This document shows, one piece after another, positions 16,838 through 26,321 of a DNA stretch of 64,000 nucleotides. The number at the start of each line of letters is the position of its first letter. Within the stretch, counting starts at the first letter, position 1. The stretch covers positions 48,452-112,451 of the forward strand of contig JAFLEE010000006.1 in assembly GCA_017302015.1 (NCBI GenBank), in the 5' to 3' direction. The translations under genes were made by a program, and so were the position numbers. This DNA is from Spirochaetota bacterium. GTDB lineage: Bacteria; Spirochaetota; UBA12135; COTS27; JAFLEE01. Below the pieces are notes generated by a model that was not told where the DNA came from, did not search any database, and saw only the letters and a program-made list of their open reading frames with translations.

Positions 16838-18280
16838 TTAAGCGCCCAGGATCAGGTCGACCGCCGCGGCGAGGTTTTTCGCCACGGCGACCCGGGCCAG
16901 GCTCGGCTCGTTGCGTACGGCCCCCAGGTCGATGCTTCCGTGGCCGGTGAGGACGAGGATATTTCGGCAGCCGGCGGCGGCCCCGGCCTGGAGGTCGGTG
17001 AGGCGATCGCCCACCATCCAGTTCGCTTTCCGGGAAAGCCCCAATTCTCGCCGGGCTTTTTCGAGGAGGGCGGGGGAGGGCTTGGCGTCGCCGCGCTCGG
17101 CCCATTTCGGGTGCACGGCCCGTTCGCCCGCGCCCAGGGTGAAATAGGAGGCTTCGGGCAGGGCGGCCTCGCCGCCTTCCGCGGCGAGGCGGTCGTTCAT
17201 GCGGTCGAATACGGCGGCGAGTTGGTCGCGGGTGACGTAGCCGGCGCCGACGCAAGATTGGTTGGAGACGACGACGACGGCGTAGCCCGCCCCGTGCAGG
17301 CGGCGGATGGCTTCGGCCGAACCGGGGATGAGTTTCATCTGGTCGGGCCCGGAATAATAGGCGGGGAGGGTATTGATCACCCCGTCGCGGTCGAGGAAGA
17401 CCACAGGCTTCGGGGTGCTTCGCCGGCCGCGTAGGTCGTCTCGGAGGGACCGCGGCTTCTTCGCGGCGGCGGAGCCGAAGGAATTGAAACGGGTTCGGAT
17501 CTCCTTCCACTGGAGCGTGAACCGCTCTCCCTTCATCGCGAGGGTATAGAGCCTCCAGGGATGGGGCGCCACGCAAAGGGTCGGGGCGGTGGCGTAGACC
17601 ATGTTCCCGTGCTTCTCGGGGCGGCTCCCCGGGTGGAAATGCCCCTGGAGCACCAGGGCGTGCTTCCCCGATTCGGTATTCGCCGTAAGGAGGGAGGCGG
17701 ATTCCAGGTAATTATGCGGATAGCCCTCGTTGTGCTCGGGCGTGATGAGGTAATGGGCGAGGTGGAGTTGGGGCCTGGGGTCGCCATCGGAAAGCGCGCG
17801 CTCCCAACGCAGGCGCTCGGCGTCGAGGCGCTGGGCGTGGTGGGCCTCGTGCTCCCGATCCGGGAAGGCGAGGATCCGAAGGCCGTGGAGATCCCGCTCC
17901 CAGGGTCCGTGGGGGAACACTTTATAGAAGGAACTTAAATGGTCGTGATTGCCCGGGACGGCGAGGTAGGGGATGCCCGTGGCGTCGAGGAGCCGCTTGA
18001 TGAGGCGGTAATCGGCGATGGCCTGGATGAGGGTCTTCTTCACGGGGTAGGGGTAATAATCGTCCCCAGAAAGGAGCCAACCGGGCACGTCCACGAGGTC
18101 TCCGGTGACGGCGATGAAGTCGGCCTTGGCCGCGCGGACCTCCGCGAGGGCCGCTTCGAGGATGGCCGGCATCAGGCGGGAGCGGCGGCGGGGGGTGAAG
18201 GAAGACCCGGGGAGCTTGCGCCGCAGGTGGAAATCGGTGAGTTGGGCGATGCGGAGGATCCGGCTCTTGGGAGGGGTCAT
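16838..18280 (-). CDS. metallophosphoesterase fused to HAD-IIIA (GmhB-like) phosphatase
   Basis: The 480-residue product starts at the ATG at 18280. Residues 1-270 form a calcineurin-like phosphoesterase: LTDFHLRR with Asp16 and His18, TGDLVD, PGNHDH (109-114) and GHFHPG (213-218) supply the two-metal site. Residues 291-475 form a HAD phosphatase with FLDRDGVIN (Asp297 and Asp299), VVSNQS, a Lys-bearing KPSP motif and VGDRLTDLQAG. This resembles heptose bisphosphate phosphatase GmhB, which supplies ADP-heptose for lipopolysaccharide. Both halves look intact, so one protein carries two unrelated phosphatase sites. The substrate pair is unknown. Confidence 0.85.
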   Translation of the reverse strand: MTPPKSRILRIAQLTDFHLRRKLPGSSFTPRRRSRLMPAILEAALAEVRAAKADFIAVTGDLVDVPGWLLSGDDYYPYPVKKTLIQAIADYRLIKRLLDATGIPYLAVPGNHDHLSSFYKVFPHGPWERDLHGLRILAFPDREHEAHHAQRLDAERLRWERALSDGDPRPQLHLAHYLITPEHNEGYPHNYLESASLLTANTESGKHALVLQGHFHPGSRPEKHGNMVYATAPTLCVAPHPWRLYTLAMKGERFTLQWKEIRTRFNSFGSAAAKKPRSLRDDLRGRRSTPKPVVFLDRDGVINTLPAYYSGPDQMKLIPGSAEAIRRLHGAGYAVVVVSNQSCVGAGYVTRDQLAAVFDRMNDRLAAEGGEAALPEASYFTLGAGERAVHPKWAERGDAKPSPALLEKARRELGLSRKANWMVGDRLTDLQAGAAAGCRNILVLTGHGSIDLGAVRNEPSLARVAVAKNLAAAVDLILGA

Positions 18281-18375
18281 GGAGGGGGAGTTTACCACCA
18301 ATGTCGGCGGGATTGTCAGGCGCCCGCGTCCGGAGTATGCTTTCGGGCCCGCTCCTTGGCCACCCGTTCCCACGC

Positions 18376-18963
18376 ATGCATCCTTCGCCCCTTCGCATCC
18401 TCGCGGTGCTCCTTTTCGCGGGTAGCCTCGCATCGGCCCACGCCGCTTCGAGCGGGCCGACCCCGATCCTGAGGCCCCATGTGCTCAGCCTCATGCCCGG
18501 CGTGCGCCTCGGGCCGGGGCACCCCGGCGGCTTCCTGCTGACCCAAGCGTTCAAGAAGTACCGCATCTACCCCTCGGGCCTGGTGATCATGGGCCGCGGG
18601 GACCTCATCAACCTGCATTACCTGGACGCGTACCGGTTTCCGGGCATCGGGGGGCGCGGCGGCCTGGGCTGGGCGTTCCTGAACACCACGACGAACGAGG
18701 GCGGCAAGCCCACGGGCGTCTCGGGGCACCTCGTCGCGGCCCTCGGCGGCGGAACGCTCATCGGCCGCAATGGCCTTTCTGACGCGGCCCTTTCCGGCCT
18801 CGAGGGCCTGGGCTATCGGGAAGACGTCTATATGCAAGCCGGGCTGCAACTGGACTTCCACTTCTACCTCCGCGGCCATGGCCTCGCCCTCGGCGCCGAT
18901 GTCGACTACGATTTCTTCGGGCAATTTTTCCTCTGCCGGTTCTCCCTGGGCTACCTGTTTTGA
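18376..18963 (+). CDS. predicted outer-membrane beta-barrel-like protein
   Basis: The ATG at 18376 begins a signal peptide (MHPSPLRILAVLLFAGSLASAHA) that ends with a typical Ala-rich cleavage site. The 195-residue product then shows alternating hydrophobic and polar strands rich in Gly and aromatic residues. It ends in FSLGYLF, a terminal aromatic pattern usual for outer-membrane barrels. I do not recognise a family. It diverges from the double-phosphatase gene. It would sit in the outer membrane, which supports a Gram-negative envelope for this organism. Confidence 0.65.
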   Translation: MHPSPLRILAVLLFAGSLASAHAASSGPTPILRPHVLSLMPGVRLGPGHPGGFLLTQAFKKYRIYPSGLVIMGRGDLINLHYLDAYRFPGIGGRGGLGWAFLNTTTNEGGKPTGVSGHLVAALGGGTLIGRNGLSDAALSGLEGLGYREDVYMQAGLQLDFHFYLRGHGLALGADVDYDFFGQFFLCRFSLGYLF

Positions 18964-18992
18964 CCCCCTGACGCTGCGGCGCCGCACGGGGG
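18964..18992. other. strong stem-loop after the barrel-protein gene
   Basis: CCCCC and GGGGG arms flank the perfect palindrome TGCGGCGCCGCA (18975-18986) directly after the stop codon. No T run follows, so it may protect the 3' end or pause polymerase rather than terminate by itself. Confidence 0.35.
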
Positions 18993-19022
18993 ATCCCGGC
19001 GCCGAAGAGGATAAAATCCCCC

Positions 19023-21335
19023 ATGATCCGCCGCATCCACCTCCTCCACCTCTCCCACACCGATCTCGGGTATACCGACTTGCCCTCCACGTGCCTCGAC
19101 CTCCACGTGGGTTATCTCCGCCAAGCGATGGACGCCGCCGAGGCCACCCTCGCCCTGCCCGAGGGCGACCGGTTCCGGTGGACCTGCGAGGTCTTCGGCC
19201 CGGTGGTGGAACTCATCCGGCGCGACCCGAAGGCCGGGGAACGCCTCGAGGCGCTCGTGCGCGCCGCTTCCGTGGAAGTGGGCGCCTTGCCCTGGAACCT
19301 CTCCACGCTCCTCACGGCGACGGAGTGGGCCCGGGCCCGGGAACTCTTCGGCGATTTCCGGAGGCGCTTCGCGTGCACTACCGCGGTGCAGAACGACATC
19401 AACGGGCTGTCGTGGGGGATGATCCCCGGCCTGCTCGACGACGGGGTAAAGGGCCTGCTCATGGGCTCAAACGGCTATGCGGGCGGCCATCCGTTGCCCC
19501 CGCCGGCGGCCTGGCATTGGGAGGGCCCCGATGGGCGCAGGCTCCTCGTCTATCTCACCAACGCCTATTGCCATGGCTTCGATTGGTTCCACGAGAAGGC
19601 GTGGCGCCGCGGCCCCGTGCCGGCGTTCAGCGACCCCTATTTCCATCCCCCCGCGGGGGGAGATACGTGGGATGCATCGCCGTCGGGTTTGGAACGCGCC
19701 CACGCCCAACTCCAGAAGACCCTCGGTGAAGCGCTCGCGGCGTGGCCCCATGGCGTCGTCGCCGCCCAGGTCACCAACCATTACCGCATGGACAACGACC
19801 CCCCGAGCCCCCACCTCGCGCGCTTCGTCGCCGCATGGAACGCGGCGGGGTTGGTACCGGGCATCGAGATGTCCACTCCCTCGCGTTTCTTCGCCGCCCT
19901 CGCCGCCGAAGACGGCGGGAAGATCCCCGTGCGCCGCGGCGATTGGGTGGATTGGTGGGCCGATGGCATCCCCGCGTTCCCCCGGGAAGCCGCCGTGGGC
20001 CAGCGGTCCAAACGCCGCCTCGCCGCCCTCGAGCGGGCCGGGGAGGAAGGCGCTTTGCCGCTGCCCGCGCTCTCCGGCCCATGGGAGCGCGCCCTTCGCT
20101 GGAGCGAGCATACCTTCGGCAGTTACGATAGCGTGCCCCGCCCCTGGGGTTCCTCCGCCCGCGGCAATGAATGCGAACTCATGGCCGAGGTCTATCGCCT
20201 GGATGAAGGATCGAAGCTCGCGGTGAAGGAAGCCGTGCTCCGGGCCGCCGATTATCGCCCGTCGATCCATGCGCGCCACGTGCGCGTCCTCGGCGCGCCC
20301 GGGTGGATCTCCCTCCCCGCGACGGCGGTGCCCACGGGCGCGAGCGGGCTCCTCGATGAGAGCGGGAAGACGTTCCACCCCTTCGAGGATCTTTTGGGGG
20401 CCGAGTGGTCCGATCCCGTCCCCGGAGAAACGAAACCGGTGGCCTATCCGGATGATGTCTGGGGCTTCCATGTGCTGAAACGCCGCGCCTGGGTCCCCGC
20501 GCCGGGGCGCTATGCCTACTCGGACCAGCCGGTCGCGTCCCGCGCCGCCGAGGCCTCGGGGAGCGACGCCCATTGGAAATGGCGCTTCAACCTGGAGCGG
20601 GGCGCCCTCGAGTCCTTGGTGGAGCTTCGGACCGGGAGGGAATGGGTGGATGGGGGCGGCTTCCTCCCCTTCGCCGGGATCCTCCTCGAACAGGTCGGCG
20701 GCGGGGAAGCCTACGCCGCTGTCACCGCGCGGCGGGAGGCCCCTAGGTCGCGCCACGCGCCCGCGGCCTTGGGGGTGGAACTCGTGCCCGGGGCCTACGG
20801 CTTCCACGCGAGATGGCGGCGGGAGCATTCGGCATGGCGCGACGCCAGGCAGGAACTGCGCATCCTCCCCGATGGCTGCGTGGAAATCACCACCCGGGTG
20901 TGGTTGCGGGAGACCTTCGCGCCCACCGGCATGTGGCTGGCGCTCCCGATTTCGGTGGAGGGCGCCTCGGCCTCCTATGATGCCCTCGGCCACGAAACCC
21001 GCCTGGGAGCGGATCAGATGGAAGGAACCTGCGGGGAACACTTGAACGTCGGGCGCGGCGTCGTCTACCGCGCGGGAGCCTCGAGCCTGAGGCTCGACGC
21101 CACCGATACCCCGGTCTGGAGCATCGGCGAGCCGAGGGCGCGGAGCGGGAAGCGCTCGGCGCCGGGTGAAATGGCGGCCCTCCATCCCTGCCTCCTCGGC
21201 ACCTGGTGGTCCACCAATTTTCCCCACGGGCGCTCCCAACTCATCGAGACGCGGCACACGCTCAAAGCGGGGATGGATGCGATGGAGGCCGGAGCTTTTC
21301 CCGGGGAGGAGGGGATCCATTATCCCTGCGCCTAG
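19023..21335 (+). CDS. GH38-like (DUF5054-type) glycoside hydrolase
   Basis: The 770-residue product has the GH38 alpha-mannosidase-type N-terminal barrel. HLSHTDLGYTD supplies metal ligands His12 and Asp14, and VQNDINGLSWG supplies the probable nucleophile Asp125. The second half is beta-rich, as in GH38 enzymes. There is no signal peptide, so it probably acts in the cytoplasm on imported oligosaccharides. GH38 enzymes use a metal to hold the sugar and cleave alpha-mannosides. This divergent branch has no assigned substrate that I know of. It precedes the DUF2339 gene by about 115 bases. Confidence 0.75.
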   Translation: MIRRIHLLHLSHTDLGYTDLPSTCLDLHVGYLRQAMDAAEATLALPEGDRFRWTCEVFGPVVELIRRDPKAGERLEALVRAASVEVGALPWNLSTLLTATEWARARELFGDFRRRFACTTAVQNDINGLSWGMIPGLLDDGVKGLLMGSNGYAGGHPLPPPAAWHWEGPDGRRLLVYLTNAYCHGFDWFHEKAWRRGPVPAFSDPYFHPPAGGDTWDASPSGLERAHAQLQKTLGEALAAWPHGVVAAQVTNHYRMDNDPPSPHLARFVAAWNAAGLVPGIEMSTPSRFFAALAAEDGGKIPVRRGDWVDWWADGIPAFPREAAVGQRSKRRLAALERAGEEGALPLPALSGPWERALRWSEHTFGSYDSVPRPWGSSARGNECELMAEVYRLDEGSKLAVKEAVLRAADYRPSIHARHVRVLGAPGWISLPATAVPTGASGLLDESGKTFHPFEDLLGAEWSDPVPGETKPVAYPDDVWGFHVLKRRAWVPAPGRYAYSDQPVASRAAEASGSDAHWKWRFNLERGALESLVELRTGREWVDGGGFLPFAGILLEQVGGGEAYAAVTARREAPRSRHAPAALGVELVPGAYGFHARWRREHSAWRDARQELRILPDGCVEITTRVWLRETFAPTGMWLALPISVEGASASYDALGHETRLGADQMEGTCGEHLNVGRGVVYRAGASSLRLDATDTPVWSIGEPRARSGKRSAPGEMAALHPCLLGTWWSTNFPHGRSQLIETRHTLKAGMDAMEAGAFPGEEGIHYPCA

Positions 21336-21449
21336 CCGGTCCCGTGGGTGGAACGGGGCGAAAGGGGAGGGCACCCCACCGGGATGAATCCCCGACTCGC
21401 GGATACTATGATGCACGCGTGAACGCGAACGACGCAAGGTAGGGAACCC

Positions 21450-24395
21450 ATGGAAGTCTGTCTGGTGCTGACCATCATCGCCGTGGTGGTGCTCTTCGTG
21501 CGTTTGGAAGGCGCGCGGCGCGCCGTGGCCGCCCACCAGATCCGCCTGCGCCAACTCGAGGAGCAGGTCGGGAATCTGTCGATGCGGGCCGCGAACGGGA
21601 TGCCCTCCCCCGCAGCGAAGGCCGAGGCCGTCCCCGCCCCGGCGAAACCGAAGCCCGCCGAGGCGGTCGCACCGGTTAGCCAAACGAAAGCGCCCGATCC
21701 GAAACCCCTTCCACCCGACCCCGTCCCGCCCAAGCCCATCGCGCCACCCCCCGCGGCCGATCGGCCTGTCATCGTGAAGCCCCGCCTCTCCCTGGAGCAA
21801 TTCCTCGGGGTGAAACTCTTCGCCTGGGTGGGCGCCGTTTTCCTTTTTCTGGGCGTGGTCTTCTTCGTGAAGTACTCCTTCGAACAGGGCCTCATCTCCC
21901 CGGAACTCCGCATCGCCCTGGGCTATGGGTTGGGGCTCGCGCTCACCCTCGTCGGCGTGCGCCTCGGTCGGGGGCGCTACCAGATTCCGGCCCAGGCGCT
22001 CATCGGGGTCGGCCTCCTCATCCTCTACGCGGTGACCATGACGGCCCACCGCCATTACCAATTCATCGGCGCCGCCCCCGCCTTCGCGCTGATGGCGCTC
22101 ATCACGGTCGCTGCGTTCCTCCTCTCCGTGGGGCTCCACGCCCCTTCCGTCGCGATCCTCGGGATGCTCGGGGGCTTCCTCACCCCGCCGCTCCTCGGTT
22201 CGGGCGAGGATCGGCCGGGCGCCCTTTTCGGCTATATCGCCCTGCTCGATGCGGGCCTCTTGGCCGTGGCCCTGCGGCGCCGGTGGGGCTATTTGGCCGT
22301 CCTCGCCGCCGCGGCCACGATCGTGGTGCAATGGGGCTGGGCCGCGCGCTTCTTCGAACCCGAGAAACTTCCCATTGCGATGGCCATTTACTTGGGCTTC
22401 TCGGCCTTTTTCGGATCCTTGGCGTGGATCGCCTCGCGGGGGAATTTCCCGCGATCCTGGTACGCCGCTTCCTTCCTTCCGGCCGTGGGGGCGCTTCTCT
22501 TCGCCATCGGCGTGGTGCTGGTGCGCCTTCCCTCCCTCGGAGATGGCCTCTTCGATCCCCCGGCGCGCTGGTTCGCGTTCCTGGCGGGCATCGATCTCCT
22601 CGTCATCGCGACCGCATGGAGGGCTCCGGGCCCATGGCGTTGGGCGAGCCGCATCACCGGGCTCGCGGTCCTTTTCTTATTCACCCTCTGGGTCTTCGCC
22701 CGGGTGAGCGATGAGAACCTCTTTTGGGCCCTCGGTTTCAATCTCCTCCTCGCCCTCCTCCATACCGCGGTGCCGCTTTGGCGGGAGCGCGAAGAGAAGC
22801 GGTCGTCCGCCTTGTGGATGCACGTCTTTAGCCTGGCCCCCCTGGCCCTCCTCCTCGTTCCGCTGCTGACCCTCGATTCCAAGGCCTTTCTCGTGTGGCC
22901 ATGGGTGCTCCTCCTTCTGCTGGGCGTGTTCGCCCTGGCCGCTTGGATGCGGGCCTGGCTCGGGGTCCTCATCGCGTTCCTGGTGGCCCTCGTCATGCTC
23001 CTGGGCCGCATCTTCAGCGCGAGCCCCGCCGGCGGAGGGGGGGGTGTGCTCCTGGGCCTGGTCTGCGCCTTCGCGCTCCTCTTCGCGGCCGCGGCCGTCC
23101 TTCTGCTCCCCCGCATCCTCGCCCCCCCGGGCAAGCAGGCCTCGGAGCCGGGAACCTGGGAAGCCGAGATCCTCCCCATCGCGGCGCTCTCGCCTTTCCT
23201 GCTGATGGCCATCATCCACCTTCGCCTGGGCTTTCCCTCGCCGTGGGTGCCCTTCGGCTTTTCAGCGCTTCTTATGGGGCTCTTCCTCGCGGTTTCCTGG
23301 TTGCGCCGCAACCCGCTCTTGCCCCTCCTGAGCGCCCTCGGCATGCTCCTGGTGGAATGGTCGTGGGTCGGGTTGCGCTTGGATGCTTCCAATAGCGCGC
23401 CGGCCCTGGCGGGCCTCTTGATCCTGCCCGCGCTGCCGTTCCTCTTCCCCTTCCTCGCCATGAAGCGGTTGGGGAAGAGCACGTGGCCCTGGCTCGCTTC
23501 CGCCCTTGTGTATCCCGCCCACGCCTACCTCATCTTCAAGGCATTTGGCCTGACCGCGGGCGCGCCTTGGCCGGGCTTGCTGGCGCTCGCCTTGGCGATC
23601 CTCCCGGTGGCCGGCCTGGCCTTCCTGGTGAAGACGTTGGAGGATGAAAAAATGCGCCTGCGGCTCTTCGCGCTCTTCGGGGGCGCGGCGCTCTTCTTCA
23701 TCACCCTCGTTTTTCCGCTCCAATTTTCCAAGGAATGGATCACTCTCGGATGGGCCCTCGAGGGCGCGGCCCTGGCCTGGTGGTTCACCCGGGTACCCCA
23801 CCCCGGGCTCAAATGGGCCTCGGCGGCCCTTTCAGCGGTGGTGCTCATCCGCCTCGTTTTCAATCCCTGGGTTTTCGATTATCACCCGAGGAGCGGGGAG
23901 GGCATCCTCAATTGGTACCTCTACGCCTACGGCGTCGCGGCTGCCTGCGGATTCTTCGCAGCCCGATTCCTGCGGGGGCAGCGCCTGGGCGCCGTTCCCC
24001 TGGCGCCGACGCTCTCGGGGGGCGCGACGCTCCTGCTCTTCCTCCTGCTCAATATCGAGATCGCCAACGTGTTCTCCACCGGGCCCCACCTGACCTTCAG
24101 GTTCTCGGGGAGCCTGGCCCAGGATATGAGCACGTCCCTCGGGTGGGGGCTCTTCGCCACGGTCCTGCTCCTCGTCGGTTTCCGCTGGCGGCTTTCCGCC
24201 ATCCGCTGGGCGGGGCTCGGCCTCCTGGTGCTCACCCTGGTCAAACTCTTCATCCACGACCTGTGGCGCCTCGGCGGGCTCTACCGCATCGGCTCCCTCA
24301 TCGGCCTGGCGGTCATGCTCATCTCCCTCTCCTTCCTCTACCAGCGCTTCTTCCTCGCGGCGGATAAGCGCAAGACCGACGGCAAGGCGCCATGA
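21450..24395 (+). CDS. DUF2339 polytopic membrane protein
   Basis: The 981-residue protein starts with one membrane or signal segment and a coiled-coil stretch (about residues 25-50). A Pro/Ala-rich linker follows, then about twenty hydrophobic helices from residue 115 to the C-terminus, including the characteristic VKLFAWVGAVFLFLGVVFFV. This is the DUF2339 architecture. These proteins sit in the inner membrane and their function is not established. The stop overlaps the start of the next gene by four bases (ATGA). DUF2339 and DUF3999 are often adjacent, which suggests they work as a pair. Confidence 0.9.
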   Translation: MEVCLVLTIIAVVVLFVRLEGARRAVAAHQIRLRQLEEQVGNLSMRAANGMPSPAAKAEAVPAPAKPKPAEAVAPVSQTKAPDPKPLPPDPVPPKPIAPPPAADRPVIVKPRLSLEQFLGVKLFAWVGAVFLFLGVVFFVKYSFEQGLISPELRIALGYGLGLALTLVGVRLGRGRYQIPAQALIGVGLLILYAVTMTAHRHYQFIGAAPAFALMALITVAAFLLSVGLHAPSVAILGMLGGFLTPPLLGSGEDRPGALFGYIALLDAGLLAVALRRRWGYLAVLAAAATIVVQWGWAARFFEPEKLPIAMAIYLGFSAFFGSLAWIASRGNFPRSWYAASFLPAVGALLFAIGVVLVRLPSLGDGLFDPPARWFAFLAGIDLLVIATAWRAPGPWRWASRITGLAVLFLFTLWVFARVSDENLFWALGFNLLLALLHTAVPLWREREEKRSSALWMHVFSLAPLALLLVPLLTLDSKAFLVWPWVLLLLLGVFALAAWMRAWLGVLIAFLVALVMLLGRIFSASPAGGGGGVLLGLVCAFALLFAAAAVLLLPRILAPPGKQASEPGTWEAEILPIAALSPFLLMAIIHLRLGFPSPWVPFGFSALLMGLFLAVSWLRRNPLLPLLSALGMLLVEWSWVGLRLDASNSAPALAGLLILPALPFLFPFLAMKRLGKSTWPWLASALVYPAHAYLIFKAFGLTAGAPWPGLLALALAILPVAGLAFLVKTLEDEKMRLRLFALFGGAALFFITLVFPLQFSKEWITLGWALEGAALAWWFTRVPHPGLKWASAALSAVVLIRLVFNPWVFDYHPRSGEGILNWYLYAYGVAAACGFFAARFLRGQRLGAVPLAPTLSGGATLLLFLLLNIEIANVFSTGPHLTFRFSGSLAQDMSTSLGWGLFATVLLLVGFRWRLSAIRWAGLGLLVLTLVKLFIHDLWRLGGLYRIGSLIGLAVMLISLSFLYQRFFLAADKRKTDGKAP

Positions 24396-26059
24396 AGGCG
24401 CGCTTCTTCCTCCCCTGGGCTACGGCCGCCTCGCTTTGGGCCGCGGCGCAAGTCCCCTCTGCTTGGCGGTGGGAGCAGGTGTTTTCCGTGCCGGGCGCGG
24501 GTTGGTGGCGTGTTCCCCTGCCCGCGGAGACCCTCAGCGCCTGCCGCCCGGGCCGGGAGGACCTGCGCCTCTTCGATACGGAAGGGAAGGAGACGCCCTT
24601 CGCGGTCCCCGAAGACCGCCCCCCCGCCCCACGCGAGGCCAAACGCGTAAGCGTCAGCCTCCAATCGGGGGCGACCCGCATCCTGGTGGAGACGGGCACC
24701 GGCGACGCGTTCGATGCTCTCGCGCTCGCCGTGGAGGCGACGGAGGTGTACAAGGCGGCGAAGGTGGAGGCCTCGGACGATGGGGAACGGTGGAGCCTCC
24801 TGGTGGAAGATGCGCCGTTTCGCGTGCGATCCGGTGGCGAGCCTGGGCTCTTGGAACTTCCCGCGGGCCGCCACGCATGGCTTCGGATCACCCTCGATGA
24901 CCGCAGCCGAGAGGCGGTGCCCGTGCGGAGCGTGGCGCTCCGAATCAGCGGCGGCGCGGAGCCTCTGCGTTTTCCCCTGACCCTCCTCGAGCGCCGCGAA
25001 GAGGGCGGGAGCACCCGGCTGACGCTGCGCGCCCCGGTCCGCCACGCCGACTGGACCGCCCTCGAATTGGAGGCCGCCGAACCGGCCTATCTGCGCGCGG
25101 CGGTGCTGCGCACCCGCGAGATCCAGGGGGTTGAGCGCCGCCTCGCCGTGCTGGCCGAAGGCGCGCTGCGATGCGACCCCGCCTCGGGCGCTGGAAAACT
25201 GGCCTTTTCGAAACGGGTGGATTCACGCGAATTGATCCTGGACTTGGCCAATGGGGACAATGCGCCCCTATCGATCCGGGGCGTGTTCGGCCTGCGGCGC
25301 CGGGTCGACTTGGTCTTTTATGCGCGCGCCGGCGGAATGTTGCGCCTGGCGAGCGGAAACCCATTGGGCGAGGCGCCTCGCTATGATGTGGGCGCCCTCC
25401 TCGACACCCTCGGCGCGGCGAAACCGCTGTCACCGGCCTTCGCCCCCCTTAGGTCGAACCGGGCCTTCCGCGAGGAGGAGGCGGCTTTTTTCCCGGCCCG
25501 CGGTGCGGCGCTGCAGCCGGGCTCCTGGAGGCGCTCGAAGGCCGTCCACGTCGAGCGCCCGGGGCTCGCGAGCCTCAGCTTGGATGACGAGGTGCTCGCC
25601 GCTTCCCCCACGCTCCTGGATCTTCGCTTGGTCCTCGGCCGCACCCAGGTGCCCTATCTTTTGGACCGGGACGTGGCGGAGAGATCCGCTGAACTCGTGG
25701 TCGAGGCCACCCACGCCGCGACGAAGAACGCGCGGGTGAGCCGCTGGCATCTCCGTCTCCCCGGGCCGGGCCTACCGATGCGCCGTGTGGATCTCTTTTG
25801 CGATACGCCCTATTTCCGCCGGGAATTCCGACTCTACGCCGTTCAAAAAACGGAACCCGCGGGGGAGCGCGCCGAACTCCTGCACCGCGGCTTTTGGCGC
25901 CGGGAAGCCGGCCCCGCAGTGGGCGGTCTTTCCATCGCATTCGACGGGAATCGGGCCGCGACCGCCCTCCTCCTCGAGGTCGAGGACGGCGACAATCCGC
26001 CCCTTGCCGGCCTACGGGGCGTGGCGATGATCCCCGTGTCGCGTCTTCATTTCAGGTAG
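24392..26059 (+). CDS. DUF3999 protein, truncated by an in-frame TAG before its membrane anchor
   Basis: The 555-residue product has a signal peptide (about 1-18) and repeated beta-sandwich regions, with motifs such as YKAAKVEASDDGERW and GDNPPLAGLRGV. It is translationally coupled to the DUF2339 gene. The frame is stopped by TAG at 26057-26059. The same frame then continues for 84 codons containing the C-terminal transmembrane helix typical of DUF3999. The protein as written would be periplasmic and unanchored. A point nonsense mutation or base error is the simplest explanation. Function is unknown; a partner role for DUF2339 is inferred from adjacency. Confidence 0.8.
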   Translation: MKARFFLPWATAASLWAAAQVPSAWRWEQVFSVPGAGWWRVPLPAETLSACRPGREDLRLFDTEGKETPFAVPEDRPPAPREAKRVSVSLQSGATRILVETGTGDAFDALALAVEATEVYKAAKVEASDDGERWSLLVEDAPFRVRSGGEPGLLELPAGRHAWLRITLDDRSREAVPVRSVALRISGGAEPLRFPLTLLERREEGGSTRLTLRAPVRHADWTALELEAAEPAYLRAAVLRTREIQGVERRLAVLAEGALRCDPASGAGKLAFSKRVDSRELILDLANGDNAPLSIRGVFGLRRRVDLVFYARAGGMLRLASGNPLGEAPRYDVGALLDTLGAAKPLSPAFAPLRSNRAFREEEAAFFPARGAALQPGSWRRSKAVHVERPGLASLSLDDEVLAASPTLLDLRLVLGRTQVPYLLDRDVAERSAELVVEATHAATKNARVSRWHLRLPGPGLPMRRVDLFCDTPYFRREFRLYAVQKTEPAGERAELLHRGFWRREAGPAVGGLSIAFDGNRAATALLLEVEDGDNPPLAGLRGVAMIPVSRLHFR

Positions 26060-26314
26060 GCCGATACCAACGAGGCCCTCCTTCTCTACGATGCTCTGCG
26101 GGCCTCGGCGCCGGAGTACGACCTCGATCTGGTGGCCCAGCGCCTCCTCGATTCCCAGCGCCTGGAGGCGAGCCTCGGGCCGCAGCGCGGCCCGCCCCCG
26201 GCTGCTTCCGGCGCGGGGGGGAGGGCGGCCGTCTGGGTCTGGATTTCCATGGGCCTCGTCGCCCTGGCGCTCCTCGCCTTGATCGCGCGCCTGCTGCCGG
26301 CGAAGAAGCTTTAG
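26060..26314 (+). pseudogene. detached C-terminal segment of DUF3999 (membrane anchor)
   Basis: Directly after the TAG and in the same frame, 84 sense codons encode an acidic helical stretch (ADTNEALLLYDALRASAPEY) and a Gly/Ala/Pro linker. One hydrophobic helix (VWVWISMGLVALALLALIA) and a basic end (RLLPAKKL) follow, with a proper stop. This is the normal end of a DUF3999 protein. There is no ribosome site of its own, so it is not an independent gene. Confidence 0.7.
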
Positions 26315-26321
26315 CCGCCCC

